Shown piece after piece: positions 32,167-42,150 of a stretch of DNA of 64,000 nt. The DNA comes from Pteria penguin (lineage: Eukaryota > Mollusca > Bivalvia > Pterioida > Pteriidae), in NCBI GenBank assembly GCA_035048485.1, contig CM068585.1:16287501-16351500 (forward strand), given 5' to 3'. Within the stretch, counting starts at the first letter, position 1. Every line of letters starts with the position of its first letter. A program made the position numbers and the translations under genes. The notes under the pieces are model-generated. The model did not search any database. It was given only the letters and a program-made list of their open reading frames with translations, and was not told the DNA's origin.

Positions 32167-32310
32167 GCGCGGATCCAGAAATTTTGTCGAGGGGGGATCT
32201 GCCCATGTTTTTGTATGTAAAATTACTTATTCTACACCGAAAAATAACAAAGGTAATTTTCGCTGAATCTCGGGTGATTCCACCCCTCTGGATCTACCTT
32301 TGATGTACCT
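32167..32310. mobile_element. Degenerate relative of the 'GCGCGGATCCAGAAATTTT' MITE
   Basis: It starts GGCGCGGATCCAGAAATTTT right after an A-rich tract (32077-32165) and shares the 'ggtaattttcgctgaatctc' type interior, but the right end is eroded ('ctggatctacc'). Confidence 0.55.
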
Positions 32311-33600
32311 TATCAGCACTCGGTAGCCTGTTTTCATACGCTACGTTAATTTTAGAGGCAAATACAGTGAAACAGATTTAGAAAATAGATTTAGATATAT
32401 CGCCAATATGTTATGTAAAAGTATTTGTACAAAATGAAAAGGGGCTTTCTTTTCACCCCTGGGTGTGAAAAATATTACCTTTTACTTTTCTTTGCGTTTT
32501 AACCCAGAGTTAGTTATAAATTGTGCTCCATCGATTTTATTTTTCATTTAATTATTAACATTTAGAGATTTGTTTCATACTTCACATAAGATCGCAACTA
32601 CACATAAATAATCCAATGCATCGTGAAAGTGAAAGTACTCGATGTAACTCTTCTGTAAAGGAATTTCTTGCCTGTTGTAAAGAGAGTTCACACCTGACTT
32701 TCTATCCTAATTTACGTTGTCTCTTCCGTTTACGTGAACATTTACGATTGTCAGTAAAACGCAATCTACGAATTCACAACTGCTTTCGTAAATACCCGGG
32801 TTTTTTTTCAGAACACTTACATCTACATGTGTTAGTAAAACGAGCTTAATTTTCTCACCCGGGTACTGCTGATTTTGTCATTTTCATGATTAAATGTTTA
32901 GCAGAGTAGGTCTAATGTATAAAAATCACAAGAAGAATTGGTTGTTCCCAGTACAAGTGTTATAACACTTGCTTTTGACGATTCTGGCAATCAAAATATA
33001 CAAAAGACACTCACCAAGGTACTTCGTAGCCAAATACAGTTTATATAACTCCAATTATCATGTTTTATTGCTATTCCCACCTGATTTCCTTATTCTCTTT
33101 TGATGTTCCTTTGCTTGTTTGATGAATGTCTATCTGAGGCTCCATGACACGGTACACTTTGGACGATGAGTTGGCAATATAAGACAAAATTATGCATTGC
33201 ATCAGGCAAATGTCGTCACCATAGAAGTGTAAAAGTATAGGAGTGAAGTAAACATTTAACAAAGCAAAGTATGAATGCCTATACGTACACTATATCCGAT
33301 TTTAAGCGTATGTCATGGCTAGGAAATGTTCGTGTGCGAAGATCGGTAGAGACCGTCCCAATAAACGTGTAAAGATACGAAATCACGATATACATCACTG
33401 TTTTCATACATTCACATTGTTCAACGTATCACGGCGAACACTCGTAGATTGTACCTTTTGTACTATATCTCTTATTCATTCACAAGAAATACCAGGTACC
33501 TCAAAGAAGGAAGTATCTATAGTTTGGCTTGCCACACCGGCCGTGAATTCCTAAAACATATGTTACATTAAAGTTTTATAATTCAAAGAATTTTAAGGCT
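32311..33600. other. Spacer, no supported gene
   Basis: Open frames on both strands (for example 32616-32849 + and 33071-33262 -) lack splice context and recognisable domains. A TATATAAAC-like box on the - strand near 33040 precedes a GTGAGT site, but no coding exon follows. Confidence 0.4.
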
Positions 33601-33602
33601 AT

Positions 33603-34340
33603 CTATAACAATCTATGATTTGAAATTGGTTGCACGTGGCTCGGTTCCGAGGTAGCGATATCACATCCTCGACACCAGCGGACGTCCATGTAGGTGCATA
33701 TGTTATATATGTAGTAAATTTAAACCGTGCGACGGCTTCGCCTAGCCTACAAAGCATGCCGCATATAACGTCACGCCACGTAGACAACCCTTAAAAAGGT
33801 TGTTCCAATGACGTACATATATTACGGCATGCTTAGCAGACACCGGAAGTGAAGTTATGATTTGAAATTGGTTGCACGTGGCTTGGTTCCGAGGTGGGGA
33901 CGTCCATGTAGGTGCATATGTTATATATGTAGTAAATTTAAACCGTGCGGCGGCTTCGCCTAGCCTACAAAGCATGCCGCATATAACGTCACGCCACGGA
34001 GACAACCCTTAAAAAGGTTGTTCCAATGACGTACATATATTACGGCATGCTTAGCAGACATCGGAAGTGAAGTTATGATTGTGAAATTGGTTGCACGTGG
34101 CTCGGTTCCGAAATGGGGATATCACATCCTCGACACCAGCGGACGTCCATGTAGGTGCATATGTTACATATGTAGTAAATTTAAACCGTGCGGCGGCTTC
34201 GCCTAGCCTACAAAGCATGCCGCATATAACGTCACGCCACGGAGACAACCCTACTTCGTGGCGTGACGTTATATGCGGCATGCTTTGTAGGCTAGGCGAA
34301 GCCGCCGCACGGTTTAAATTTACTACATATATAACAATCT
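33603..34340. repeat. Three-copy tandem repeat ending in a 73-bp perfect palindrome
   Basis: Units begin TGATTTGAAATTGGTTGCAC (33616, 33859, 34077) and contain 'aaaccgtgcggcggcttcgc' and 'gcatgccgcatataacgtca'. The third unit is followed, after a 15-base spacer, by an inverted partial unit. The arms are 34169-34241 and 34257-34329 and look exactly complementary. 'ataacaatcta' occurs at both outer edges (33605, 34331). Confidence 0.85.
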
Positions 34341-34727
34341 AGTTTTTAAATTCTATGCATTATTAAACTTTAACACATACGCAAAACCACAAATTTATTT
34401 CAATTCTGCAGTACCGTACCAAGGTGATTTATATGTATATAAGGCTCTCTGTTTTAATCCTGGTTGTTTCGAGAAAATAAAATGAGGATATAATTATGAT
34501 ACGATTAAGAACATATTGTATGAAGTTCTTTTAAATACTTTTCTTAATTTTAGACTCGTTCACGCGATCAGAATAAAGGTTTTTGGTTGATTAAATAAAT
34601 AAAACACTATTGTATTCATTTTATAACATCTGTCCCATTTTCTGTTTCATAAAACAGCAACATAAAAGAAAAGTCTTACAAATGTTTCATGTATATGTTT
34701 ATGTATTTATTAAAGTAGAAATAGATA

Positions 34728-34995
34728 GATTGATTGATTTTTGTTTGACGTCACACCACGAATGTTTCGCGTATATGGTGACGGCATCTGCCTGATGCGG
34801 GGCATACAAATTCTGACCTTTGCAACGTACCCACCCGAAGCAGTGAGGGATCTTTAACGTGCCATGCATACCACGACACGGGGCCTCGGTTTTTACTGTC
34901 TCATCCGAAAGACAGGACACCGGCATGACCAGAGCGGGAGTCGAACCCCGGCCTCTCGATTAGGAGGCGAGCGCGATACCACGCCACGCCGGCTT
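34728..34995 (-). mobile_element. tRNA-derived SINE, family 1
   Basis: Full-length copy: tail TTGATTGATTTTTGTTTGAC, body with 'gtgccatgcataccacgaca', box B complement 'gagtcgaaccccggcc' and head complement 'ccacgccacgccggctt'. Confidence 0.88.
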
Positions 34996-35254
34996 TAAAG
35001 TAGAATTAGAAAAGAACAATAACAACAATAAAAATTTCATCTTGGCAATAAACCATAATATAAAAATTATAACAGATAGAAAATGTAAACTATTGTGACT
35101 GTGAAATCAAGTTACAGGTTTGTAAAATGCATAATAAATTCACTTCATATTTCCAAATATCTGTGTTCATGGTTGTACTCATTGTAAATCTTAACGTCAT
35201 CACCGAAAAATTCTCTAAGTACAAAGCAAAATTATTCAAAATTTGACAAAATGT

Positions 35255-35418
35255 TGACTGATTGTGTTTTATGTCACTTTCAACAATATTTCAGTCATAC
35301 CGCGACATGGAAGCAGGAGGTTGCCAACGTCTTAAGTATAATGGCGCAATTCGGGAATCGAACCGGGATCGTCGACGCCGCAAGCCAAACGCTTAACCTC
35401 TATACCAAGCCTGCCCCT
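35255..35418 (-). mobile_element. tRNA-derived SINE, family 2
   Basis: It carries 'actttcaacaatatttcagt', 'cgcgacatggaagcagga' and a box B complement 'gggaatcgaaccgggatcg'. It lies 47 bases beyond the stop codon of the TNF-receptor gene, so it probably belongs to that gene's 3' UTR or flank. Confidence 0.85.
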
Positions 35419-35464
35419 TTAACAAAATGTCATAAAACTTGTTTTGTATGTCATGGTAAATATC

Positions 35465-35763
35465 TTATTCATTTTGATCACTCGGTATATGTAAAATGGC
35501 TGTAAGTTCAGAAATTATATTTCTATTTTCTTTATATTGGCAAAGTGCGTCAAAAAGATCTTTGTATTTAGCATTTCTACCGCGTGATGTTTTCCACTTC
35601 AGTAACGTCCGAAATGCTTGTTCTTTCAATGATGTGTTTTCCTCTTTAATGAGATCTATATCATTTGTTCCCAGACCGAGTAGTCTTCCTATTTCACAGA
35701 ACATACATTTCGTAGCAATAAATTTCGAGAACTTCGTTAATTCCTTCTCGGTGGGTGTTCGAT
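35465..35763 (-). CDS. TNFR gene last exon: death domain
   Basis: Starts after CTACTTTCAG. The frame TPTEKELTKFSKFIATKCMF then reads EIGRLLGLGTNDIDLIKEE, EQAFRTLLKWKTSRGRNAKY and LFDALCQY, with the death-domain pattern G--LGL---DI--I--, EQ----L--W----G--A----L--AL. The protein ends HIPSDQNE, eight or so residues after the last helix. Confidence 0.9.
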
Positions 35764-38042
35764 CTGAAAGTAGAATGATTTATAATGTACTTGTGTTCAT
35801 TCTTATTTTAACATTATAAAGTATGTGGTGATTCATTAGAGTTTAAAAAAAGTTATGACATTTCTGACTGACCGTAAATAAAAACACATGCAGGAAAACA
35901 GAATAGGTTCGTGATTATATCCAGCAGATGAGCAAGTAAAAACGGCGTCAAAAAGTCGATGATGCGTAGCGACCCAGAATGGTCATTTATTATAGTTTTA
36001 AAAAAGTTCAGTCAATGTGGTAACACATTTCGTGGGTCTGTTTGTAAGTACTAGGACATATAGCAACGCATAGCAAATGCTGATCCTCATATTTTTATTT
36101 TCTGTAGAGCGGTCGTTGAAAATACAAGCCATTTTGTTAGCAGTGTGTTAGAGTAATATCAAATCAACTAATACAACATTCGTTAGTTATGGTTGTTTTT
36201 TTCTCACCCTTATATTTTTCAATCTCCCTCAGCATTTCTTCCGATATGTGTTGCTGCAGCTCATGTTGAGGGTAAATTGTCGAAGAACTTGTTCCTGGGC
36301 TTGCATCATACTCTAAGTCATTTTGTGTGCTGTTTCTGAGAAAGACCAAAAAAAAGTTTTTTTTCATTTCTTTGATTGCTTGATTTAAAACAACCCCTAA
36401 TAATAAATCATTGTATTTCTAACCTTGGATCTTGGATACCTCTCTGTAAAAATAACTGCCTTCAAATCAGGCAAATGTCATATATGACAAACAGCTTTAC
36501 TTGTTTAAACATATATACTTATCCACGAAAAAAAGAAGAATTCTAATACATCCAATACAAGTGTTATCTGCATGACATTTGATGACAATGAATAATTGAT
36601 AATTTTTCATCCGTTAGATTGCTTGATTTAAAAGAACCTCAAGAATGTTGACCAAGACGCTTAATTACTACTTCGGTGTATGATAAACTTGACGATTTCA
36701 ATTTTCCTATATTAACTTTCCCTATACGTGTGGTAATTTTCCTTAACACTTGCGTATGGTGTTTATATGTCTTAACTGATCTTCTTCAGACCATTGGGTT
36801 TTTTTCTATTTACCAAGGCATTCTACTGAATGAAAAGGTAATATCACAAGGATACGAAAAACCACGTTTGAAGTCTATACAATTTTTACGTTTGCTAAAA
36901 AGACTTTCTTTGCACTTATTAAAAATCATTGTTTGACATACTGACTTCCTAATTTGATGGTAATCCTTATTAAATGTTTGTATTGTGATAATACAATATC
37001 ACACTTTGTACTGACCATGACTTTTTACCGATTGTGACTACGTTTTTACCGTTACCACCTCATATAACTACGAGTTATACAAGCTCAGATAATATTATGA
37101 CATCACGGCAGGTGTGACCGTTCAGCAGGGGATGCTTACTCCTCCATGGCATCTGATCCCACCCCTGGTTGTTCCAGGAGTCCGTGATAGCCAATATACC
37201 TATTATGTCTAGTAAGCATGGATGTTTATCATTAACTACAGCTCGGTTTCTTAGTACATTACTTATAAATGTGAAGTGCATTTCTGAAGAGTGAATAGTG
37301 AAAACACAGATTGATATTGTATTTAAATGCCGAAATCTCCTATATGAATCACACTACACGTAATCTACATTTGTAGTTTTAAAGTTACTTTTTGTTGAAT
37401 TTTCATTAAGCTAGCTGTGTATATGAAAGCGATTTCCAGATGAATATATGGTTTTTACACAATATACATCATTCGCATTTTACCTATCTGGAGGTGATCG
37501 AATAATCATTTGAATATCTTCACCTGGAAGACCTCTGGATAGACGTAAGTCTGTAAGAAAATAAACAAAATGAATTGCATATCTTACTTGTGTGCTATGT
37601 TGATAACTATTACAATGTGTTATGTGTTTTACATTTAACCCTAAGTAATACAACCTAAACTGGTTACTGCAGTGTTAATTATGGGTGGCTGAGAATTACA
37701 CTCTCACTAAATGGGACAGAAGATCCAACTGAAACAAATACCCATTTATAAATACTTAATCTATCTTAATAAATTCCCCTACCAAAGGACAAAACATCAA
37801 AAATACTCTGACCAGTTTACCATCAAGTCATGTGGATATCTGTATCATTTAACATCACTTACTACGATGTCGACACTGTGTTCTACGCACTTTCATTACT
37901 ACTACTACGGCAATGGCCGGAACTATGACTGACACTATAGCAGCTGACACCCCAAATATCGTCTTTTTCTGATCCATCTCACTTCCTGGACACAAAAAAG
38001 AGAGTTTAAAGTAAATTAGAAATTAATATCAAACACTTATAA

Positions 38043-38090
<48 letters not shown>

Positions 38091-40883
38091 GATATAGATT
38101 GTTTCTTGTTAATCATGGAGTTTAAGTTTTTAATTTTAAATTTCAAAGTTTATACTACCTTGATTTGGTTTATTTGGAGAAGACTCTTTTTTTGTTGTAG
38201 GCGTTTGAATCAATGGTCTGTTGGAGAAAACAACATTTCTTTGTTTACAAATTTTGTCAGCATCACATAAATGTACTAGTTTTCTACGAGTATATTCCGA
38301 ATTAGCATAGAAATTTCTTTCTAAGCAGCCGTATTTTTATATACTAGCAACAAAAAGAAACTGTGTAGTTTAGTAATTTCATTCATAGATAAGATATACA
38401 AAACATTATGTTACAGTATGTATATCATTACTTAATATAATGCATTGTTTTTCAATGCAAACATCAGATCACGGATTATGTCCATCATGGTTGACACGAA
38501 CAACCACTGAAAATAAGGGAATACAAAAATGTTTAACAAGTTTAATAGCCATTAATGACCGCCATTTGCACTGATGCATTCTTCACACCAACAAGGCATT
38601 GACCGAATCGGGTTTTGCAGAAATGCCTGAGGCCATATGCGCAACGAAGAACGACGCACAGTGTCCAACGTAGCAGTTGGGTTTGGCTCTTGACATAGAC
38701 GTCGTTCCATTTCATCCCAAACATGTTCGATTAATCCGGAGACATAACAGGCCAGGGTAGCACATCTACGTTTTGGTGCTGTAGATAGTCACTAACAACG
38801 CGTGCGGTGTACAGTCCTGTGCAGGGGCGTAGCCAGAGTGCAAATGATGTGTACGCACAAGAAAGGCAGGGAGTTTGGGGGAAAGGAAAATGACCACCTA
38901 CCTTTCTCCATCTCTCATGAGGCACTATATTTTTGACAAAATGATGTGTATGCACGTGCGTATTTGGCGTAACGGCAGCTACGCCACTGCTGTGTTGTCC
39001 TGTTGCAGAATGACGTTACGCTGATGTTGTGAATAAATGGAATGGCGTGCTGACGTACAATCTCGTAGCGGTAGCGTACGCCGGTTAAATTCAGGCGTCA
39101 ATGTAACTTTCCGGCACGACGGTAAGCTCGAACGATGAAATCTCGACTCGTCCGTTAAAAGAAGTTCCGCCCAGTCTCTGTTATTAAAACGACGATGCCT
39201 CCTACACCACGCTAACCTCGCAACGCGGCGACGCCGGAGCAGAACAGAACGGATAGCAGGACGTCGTGGACGGATGTTGGCCTCTCGCAATCTCTTCCTT
39301 ATGGTACAAGGACTTATCCATCAATGCCCAGGGGTGCTTCTAGTGAGCAAAGAAGCCAATTGGAGTTGATTACGCAAATGTGACGTCTGTCAATGATTGA
39401 AAGAAATTCTAATCGATTACTAACCACGTGTCGCTTGGGCTCGAAACTCCAGAAAAGCGTGATGTGGCCATCAAGGCGAATCGAACTCGATATTTAACCA
39501 AATGAGTGCTCATGTACGCATTTAGTACATTAAACTATGTCTTTCAGAAAAAAAGAGCGATCACAGAATACTTTTAAGATTTCTATTTAACTTTTAAGTA
39601 TACACAGTTCCTTTTTCCGCTAGTATATATATTATTTTCTTTTTAAAAATACTCATCGATGACAAATGTCTAACTTAAAGAGCACATTTTGCGATAATCT
39701 TATATATTCATTATCATTCCGTTTTTCAACTGTTAAAAGATATCCAAGGGTAGACAATAACTAATGGTTTAATCATACTAATGTTAAATTAAATGTACAA
39801 AGACAATGTATTCATTAAATAAATAATAAATGAATGAATGATTAAACAATTATGAAATGAATTTACAGATAGAGAAATAAAAACGTAAATAATTAATAAA
39901 CTGACTTGACAAGAGCTATATTCTTTGGTTTCCTACATCTAGCATTACGTTTTGCAGTGCAAGGTGCTCTCTCTTTTAGTCCTTCCTCGGTACAGTTCCG
40001 ACATAATCTACACTCCTTGTGGGATATGGAATTACTGTAAGTAATACCCGGTACACAAGCAGTACATTCCAGACAACCAAGAGCTCCATGCACCGGATCT
40101 ATCTCGAAGTCAATTTTCTGCAATACCAAAAAAGATTCGTTAGTGTTGGGGGATTGAAAATTTATATACAAGATAGAACAAAACCGAAGTCTTTAACTTG
40201 ACAAAACATAATAACAAAGAGACAATCCAAACTTTCGTTACAAAATAGTGAATCCTGGAGAAATAGAAGATGGGATCAGCGGTCAGGGATAATTAAGCAT
40301 ATTCTGCTTACTAACGCCCATTCAGAATTTTCTTCATCTGACTATTCAATAAGGATAATTTGTGATATGGTTCCTGGCACTTAAGGTAGTTACAGTGAGT
40401 TGGTTGGTTGGGGTTTTACGTAGTCTGATATATAATACCCAAGTAAGTCTCAAGCTTGAGTCTGATATTTCGGACTAGGCTTGACGTTGATTCAGTCATA
40501 TCGTGACATGGTCGCAAGAGGTAAAATAAACAGAGTGCAATCCGCACCCGGTCGCTTGCACCGTAAAGCAAGCGCTTAACTAATACATCTAGCCTGCAGC
40601 CCACCCACCCCTCCCCCTTTCCCCGGCTTTTATATGTGGCTATTGTTAGTGGTGCACATTGTTATTTAAAAAGTTAAGATTATAACATTAATATACAAAT
40701 GTCCTCCAACTTGCTTACCTCCTTTCCTGCTCTACCCAATCCAAGTGGACATCTATCACATTTCAGACATAATCCACTCTGCCGCTCATAAAACTCGTGC
40801 TTGTCTACTTCACAAAACTTTCCGCTGACTAATTGGACAAGGACAACCATGGAAAACGTGCAAACTACAAAACATCTCTCCAT
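35465..40883 (-). CDS. TNF-receptor-superfamily member with C-terminal death domain
   Basis: Exons on the - strand: 40883-40719 (signal peptide, first Cys-rich part), 40117 to about 39937 (Cys-rich domains), tentative micro-exon 38506-38473, 38217-38159 (stalk), 37985-37863 (transmembrane), 37550-37484, 36335-36208 (cytoplasmic linker) and 35763-35465 (death domain, stop). All phases agree and the total is divisible by three, giving about 351 residues. Family knowledge: such type I receptors bind trimeric TNF-like ligands and recruit death-domain adaptors for NF-kB/JNK signalling or apoptosis. The arrangement with short ectodomain and death domain resembles p75NTR/EDAR-type or other invertebrate TNFRs. 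Orthology is not assignable by eye. The ATG immediately follows an acceptor, so at least one upstream leader exon exists. Weak point: the join of exon 2 to the stalk, which as drawn would replace the last cysteine of the domain by Leu. Confidence 0.85.
36208..36335 (-). CDS. TNFR gene exon: cytoplasmic linker 2
   Basis: 128 nt between GTCTTTCTCAG and G|GTGAGA. Codes NSTQNDLEYDASPGTSSST, then HELQQHISEEMLREIEKYK. Acidic and Ser/Thr-rich, then an amphipathic helix. Phase fits both neighbours. Confidence 0.82.
37080..37195 (-). mobile_element. Fragment related to the pseudo-LTR of the Penelope-like element
   Basis: On the - strand 'gggatcagatgcca' ... 'agtaagcatcccctgct' corresponds to 'gagatcaggtgcccgggg' ... 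'gtgagcatcacctgatt' at 59665. A shorter relative lies at 44540-44590. It is in a TNFR intron. Confidence 0.5.
37484..37550 (-). CDS. TNFR gene exon: cytoplasmic linker 1
   Basis: 67 nt between TTTCTTACAG and AG|GTAAAA. Codes LRLSRGLPGEDIQMIIRSPP. Open only in the phase that fits its neighbours. Confidence 0.78.
37863..37985 (-). CDS. TNFR gene exon: transmembrane segment
   Basis: Starts after TTTGTGTCCAG with SEMDQKKTIFG, then the helix VSAAIVSVIVPAIAVVVVM, then the basic stop-transfer KVRRTQCRHR. The donor A|GTAAGT is strong. Confidence 0.85.
38044..38088. repeat. (AAT)n microsatellite
   Basis: About 15 AAT units, in the intron between the stalk and transmembrane exons of the TNFR gene. 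Confidence 0.95.
38159..38217 (-). CDS. TNFR gene exon: Thr/Pro/Lys stalk
   Basis: 59 nt between CTCCAACAG and G|GTAGTA. Codes PLIQTPTTKKESSPNKPNQ, a typical extracellular juxtamembrane stalk. The split Gly codon is completed by the transmembrane exon. Confidence 0.75.
38473..38506 (-). CDS. TNFR gene tentative 34-nt micro-exon (stalk)
   Basis: Flanked by TTATTTTCAG and CC|GTGATC on the - strand. It codes about VVRVNHDGHNP and supplies exactly the phase needed between exon 2 (one base left over) and the stalk exon (two bases needed). There is no homology evidence. Confidence 0.4.
38553..39335 (-). pseudogene. Tc1-like transposase remnant, interrupted by a MITE
   Basis: On the - strand pieces read TIRKRLREANIRPRRPAIRS, then RDWAELLLTDESRFHRS (first Asp of the DDE site), QQDNT (second Asp), GLYTARVVSDYLQHQNVDVL, PWPVMSPD, and HVWDEMERRLCQEPNPTATL to CISANGGH and a stop. 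The section between first and second Asp is shortened with stops and frame changes, the SPDLNPIEH site has lost bases, and the MITE at 38822-38989 splits the QQDN region. It is inactive and lies in an intron of the TNFR gene on the same strand. Confidence 0.88.
38822..38989. mobile_element. MITE 'CAG-GGCGTAGC', copy 2, inside the Tc1 remnant
   Basis: Ends CAGGGGCGTAGC and GCTACGCCACTG, flanked by direct CTGTG (38817-38821, 38990-38994). Removing the insert and one CTGTG rejoins the transposase reading as QQDNTGLYTARVVSD in frame, which confirms the boundaries. Confidence 0.92.
39340..39890. other. TNFR intron remainder, nothing specific
   Basis: AT-rich with AATAAAT-rich text near 39810-39900. 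No exon could be fitted here. Confidence 0.5.
39937..40117 (-). CDS. TNFR gene exon 2: Cys-rich domains
   Basis: It starts in phase 0 after GGTATTGCAG. It codes KIDFEIDPVHGALGCLECTA, CVPGITYSNS, then ECRLCRNC and APCTAKRNAR, with regular TNFR-type cysteine spacing. The end is uncertain: AGAT|GTAGGA fits the micro-exon by phase. If unspliced the frame goes on through CRKPKNIALVKSVY to a stop at 39893, which would give a short soluble receptor. Confidence 0.78.
40395..40604 (-). mobile_element. tRNA-derived SINE, family 2, diverged and longer copy
   Basis: It carries 'ttggttggggttttacgta', 'tcagtcatatcgtgacatgg' and 'aagcgcttaactaatacat', but about 50 extra bases in the body and an eroded box B. 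In the first TNFR intron. Confidence 0.65.
40719..40883 (-). CDS. TNFR gene exon 1: signal peptide and first Cys-rich segment
   Basis: 55 codons: MERCFVVCTFSMVVLVQLVS is a clear signal peptide, with cleavage likely near GKFC. CEVDKHEFYERQSGLCLKCD and RCPLG form the C-x(14)-C--C--C start of a TNFR Cys-rich domain. It ends in phase 0 at GAG|GTAAGC. A TTTTTTCCAG acceptor directly before the ATG shows that the leader comes from a separate exon. Confidence 0.9.
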
Positions 40884-41417
40884 CTGGAAAAAAAAGTTTT
40901 TAAACTTTCAAAAATGTTGTGAACTGAAGAAAACGTATTAAAATGATCGATAGCAAGTCGCATATAGAACAGTGTGGAAATACCCTGTTCTAAATTAAAT
41001 GTTTTGAACTACATGTAAATGGGATAGGTTTTGACGTCATGATGTATTGTCACCTGATTAAGTGTTTATCGAGACGTTTTGATACTCCGTGTGTTGTTTA
41101 TATTTATACTCCCTAGAGTATATTTAATACACAACATAATATGAAGACACAAACCTGTTTCAAACTCTTTTGAAACTCATGTAAATGTATATGTTAACTA
41201 TGTCACATAGAAGAGTGGTATATCAAACTTTTATTTTTCTTGACGTTTTCTTTAGTAAATTCTTGGGGAAAGAGTGGGGGTGTGCTTGCAAGGATTAAAA
41301 CTTTTGCTTTGCACGTAAGCGTACGTGCTTGTGTGCATGTGTGTATGAGTATTGTCATTTAGGTGGAAGAGTGTCCGGGAATATATGGTCTATCCCTATT
41401 TCATATAACATTTTATG

Positions 41418-41661
41418 TAAGCCGGTATGGCCTCGTGGATAAGGTGCTCGGCTCGTGATGGAGAGGTCCCGGGTTCGAATCCCGCCTTGGGCACACTGGT
41501 GTTCTGTCTTTCGGATAAGACAGTAAAAACCGAGGTCCTGTGTCACGGTAGGCGTGCCACGGAAAAGATTCCTCCCTGCTTCGGGTGGATGCGTTGCAAA
41601 GGCAGATGCCGTCACTATATACGTGAAATAATCGTGGAGTGACGTAAAACAATAATCAACA
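41418..41661 (+). mobile_element. tRNA-derived SINE, family 1, plus-strand copy
   Basis: Head AAGCCGGTATGGCCTCGTGG, box B CGGGTTCGAATCCCGCC, then 'ctttcggataagacagtaaa' and 'cctgcttcgggtggatgcg'. It is the only copy of this family on the + strand in the window. Confidence 0.88.
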
Positions 41662-41816
41662 AGGAAAAACATTTCATGTATTATAATTATACGTCTATAG
41701 GCAATATATTCCGTTCTAATTCCTACATGTCTGCAATGTAACAATTCAACATTCTATCACGTTAGGTAAGATCTTATGCCAGACGTTAAGTATCTTTATC
41801 TTGTTATAATACTCAC

Positions 41817-41880
41817 AATTATCTTGGAAAAAGGGGACTCCAATTTACTCTCCAGTACTGTGCATACAAAGGATTTCGCC
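41817..41880 (-). other. Possible untranslated leader exon of the TNFR gene
   Basis: The - strand has AAGATAATT|GTGAGTATTATAAC here. A similar AATG|GTAAGTATAAC occurs near 43178, so two alternative leaders are possible. Either could splice to the acceptor directly before the ATG at 40883. The start is not defined; a TTTTATAGG stretch lies about 80 bases upstream of the donor. Confidence 0.35.
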
Positions 41881-41994
41881 AGCTGTCCCTACTCAAAGGT
41901 GCCCTATAAAATATTATAATTGTTCCAAAATGTCTGTTATAAAAAAATAAGTGACCAAATGGCACTTGCCTTTATAAGAATTGAGCAAATAACA

Positions 41995-42150
41995 TGGGTG
42001 GATCTAAAAATGTTTGAAAGAAAAGGCGGGGGGGGGGGGGGTTTGCAGTCCTAAAATTGTCGAAATGACCTTTTTGGTAAAATTTTCCTACCCAAAGGGG
42101 TGAGATGGGGGTAGGTGCAACCCCCTCTCTAAATCCGCCAATGAATAAGC
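41995..42150. mobile_element. MITE-like element with GGATCTAAAAATGTTTGAAA / AAATCCGCC ends
   Basis: 'tgggtggatctaaaaat' ... 'taaatccgccaatgaa' with a G homopolymer and 'cgaaatgacctttttggtaa'. The layout resembles the CATGCGCGGAT family but the sequence is different. Confidence 0.5.

Noticed and set aside
32026..32266. Lys-rich frames
   Set aside because: Translations of an A-rich tract next to a MITE remnant.
33599..34342. Repeated frames with GMLCRLGEAAARFKFTTYITYA
   Set aside because: They follow the tandem and palindromic DNA repeat and occur in both orientations; no gene context.
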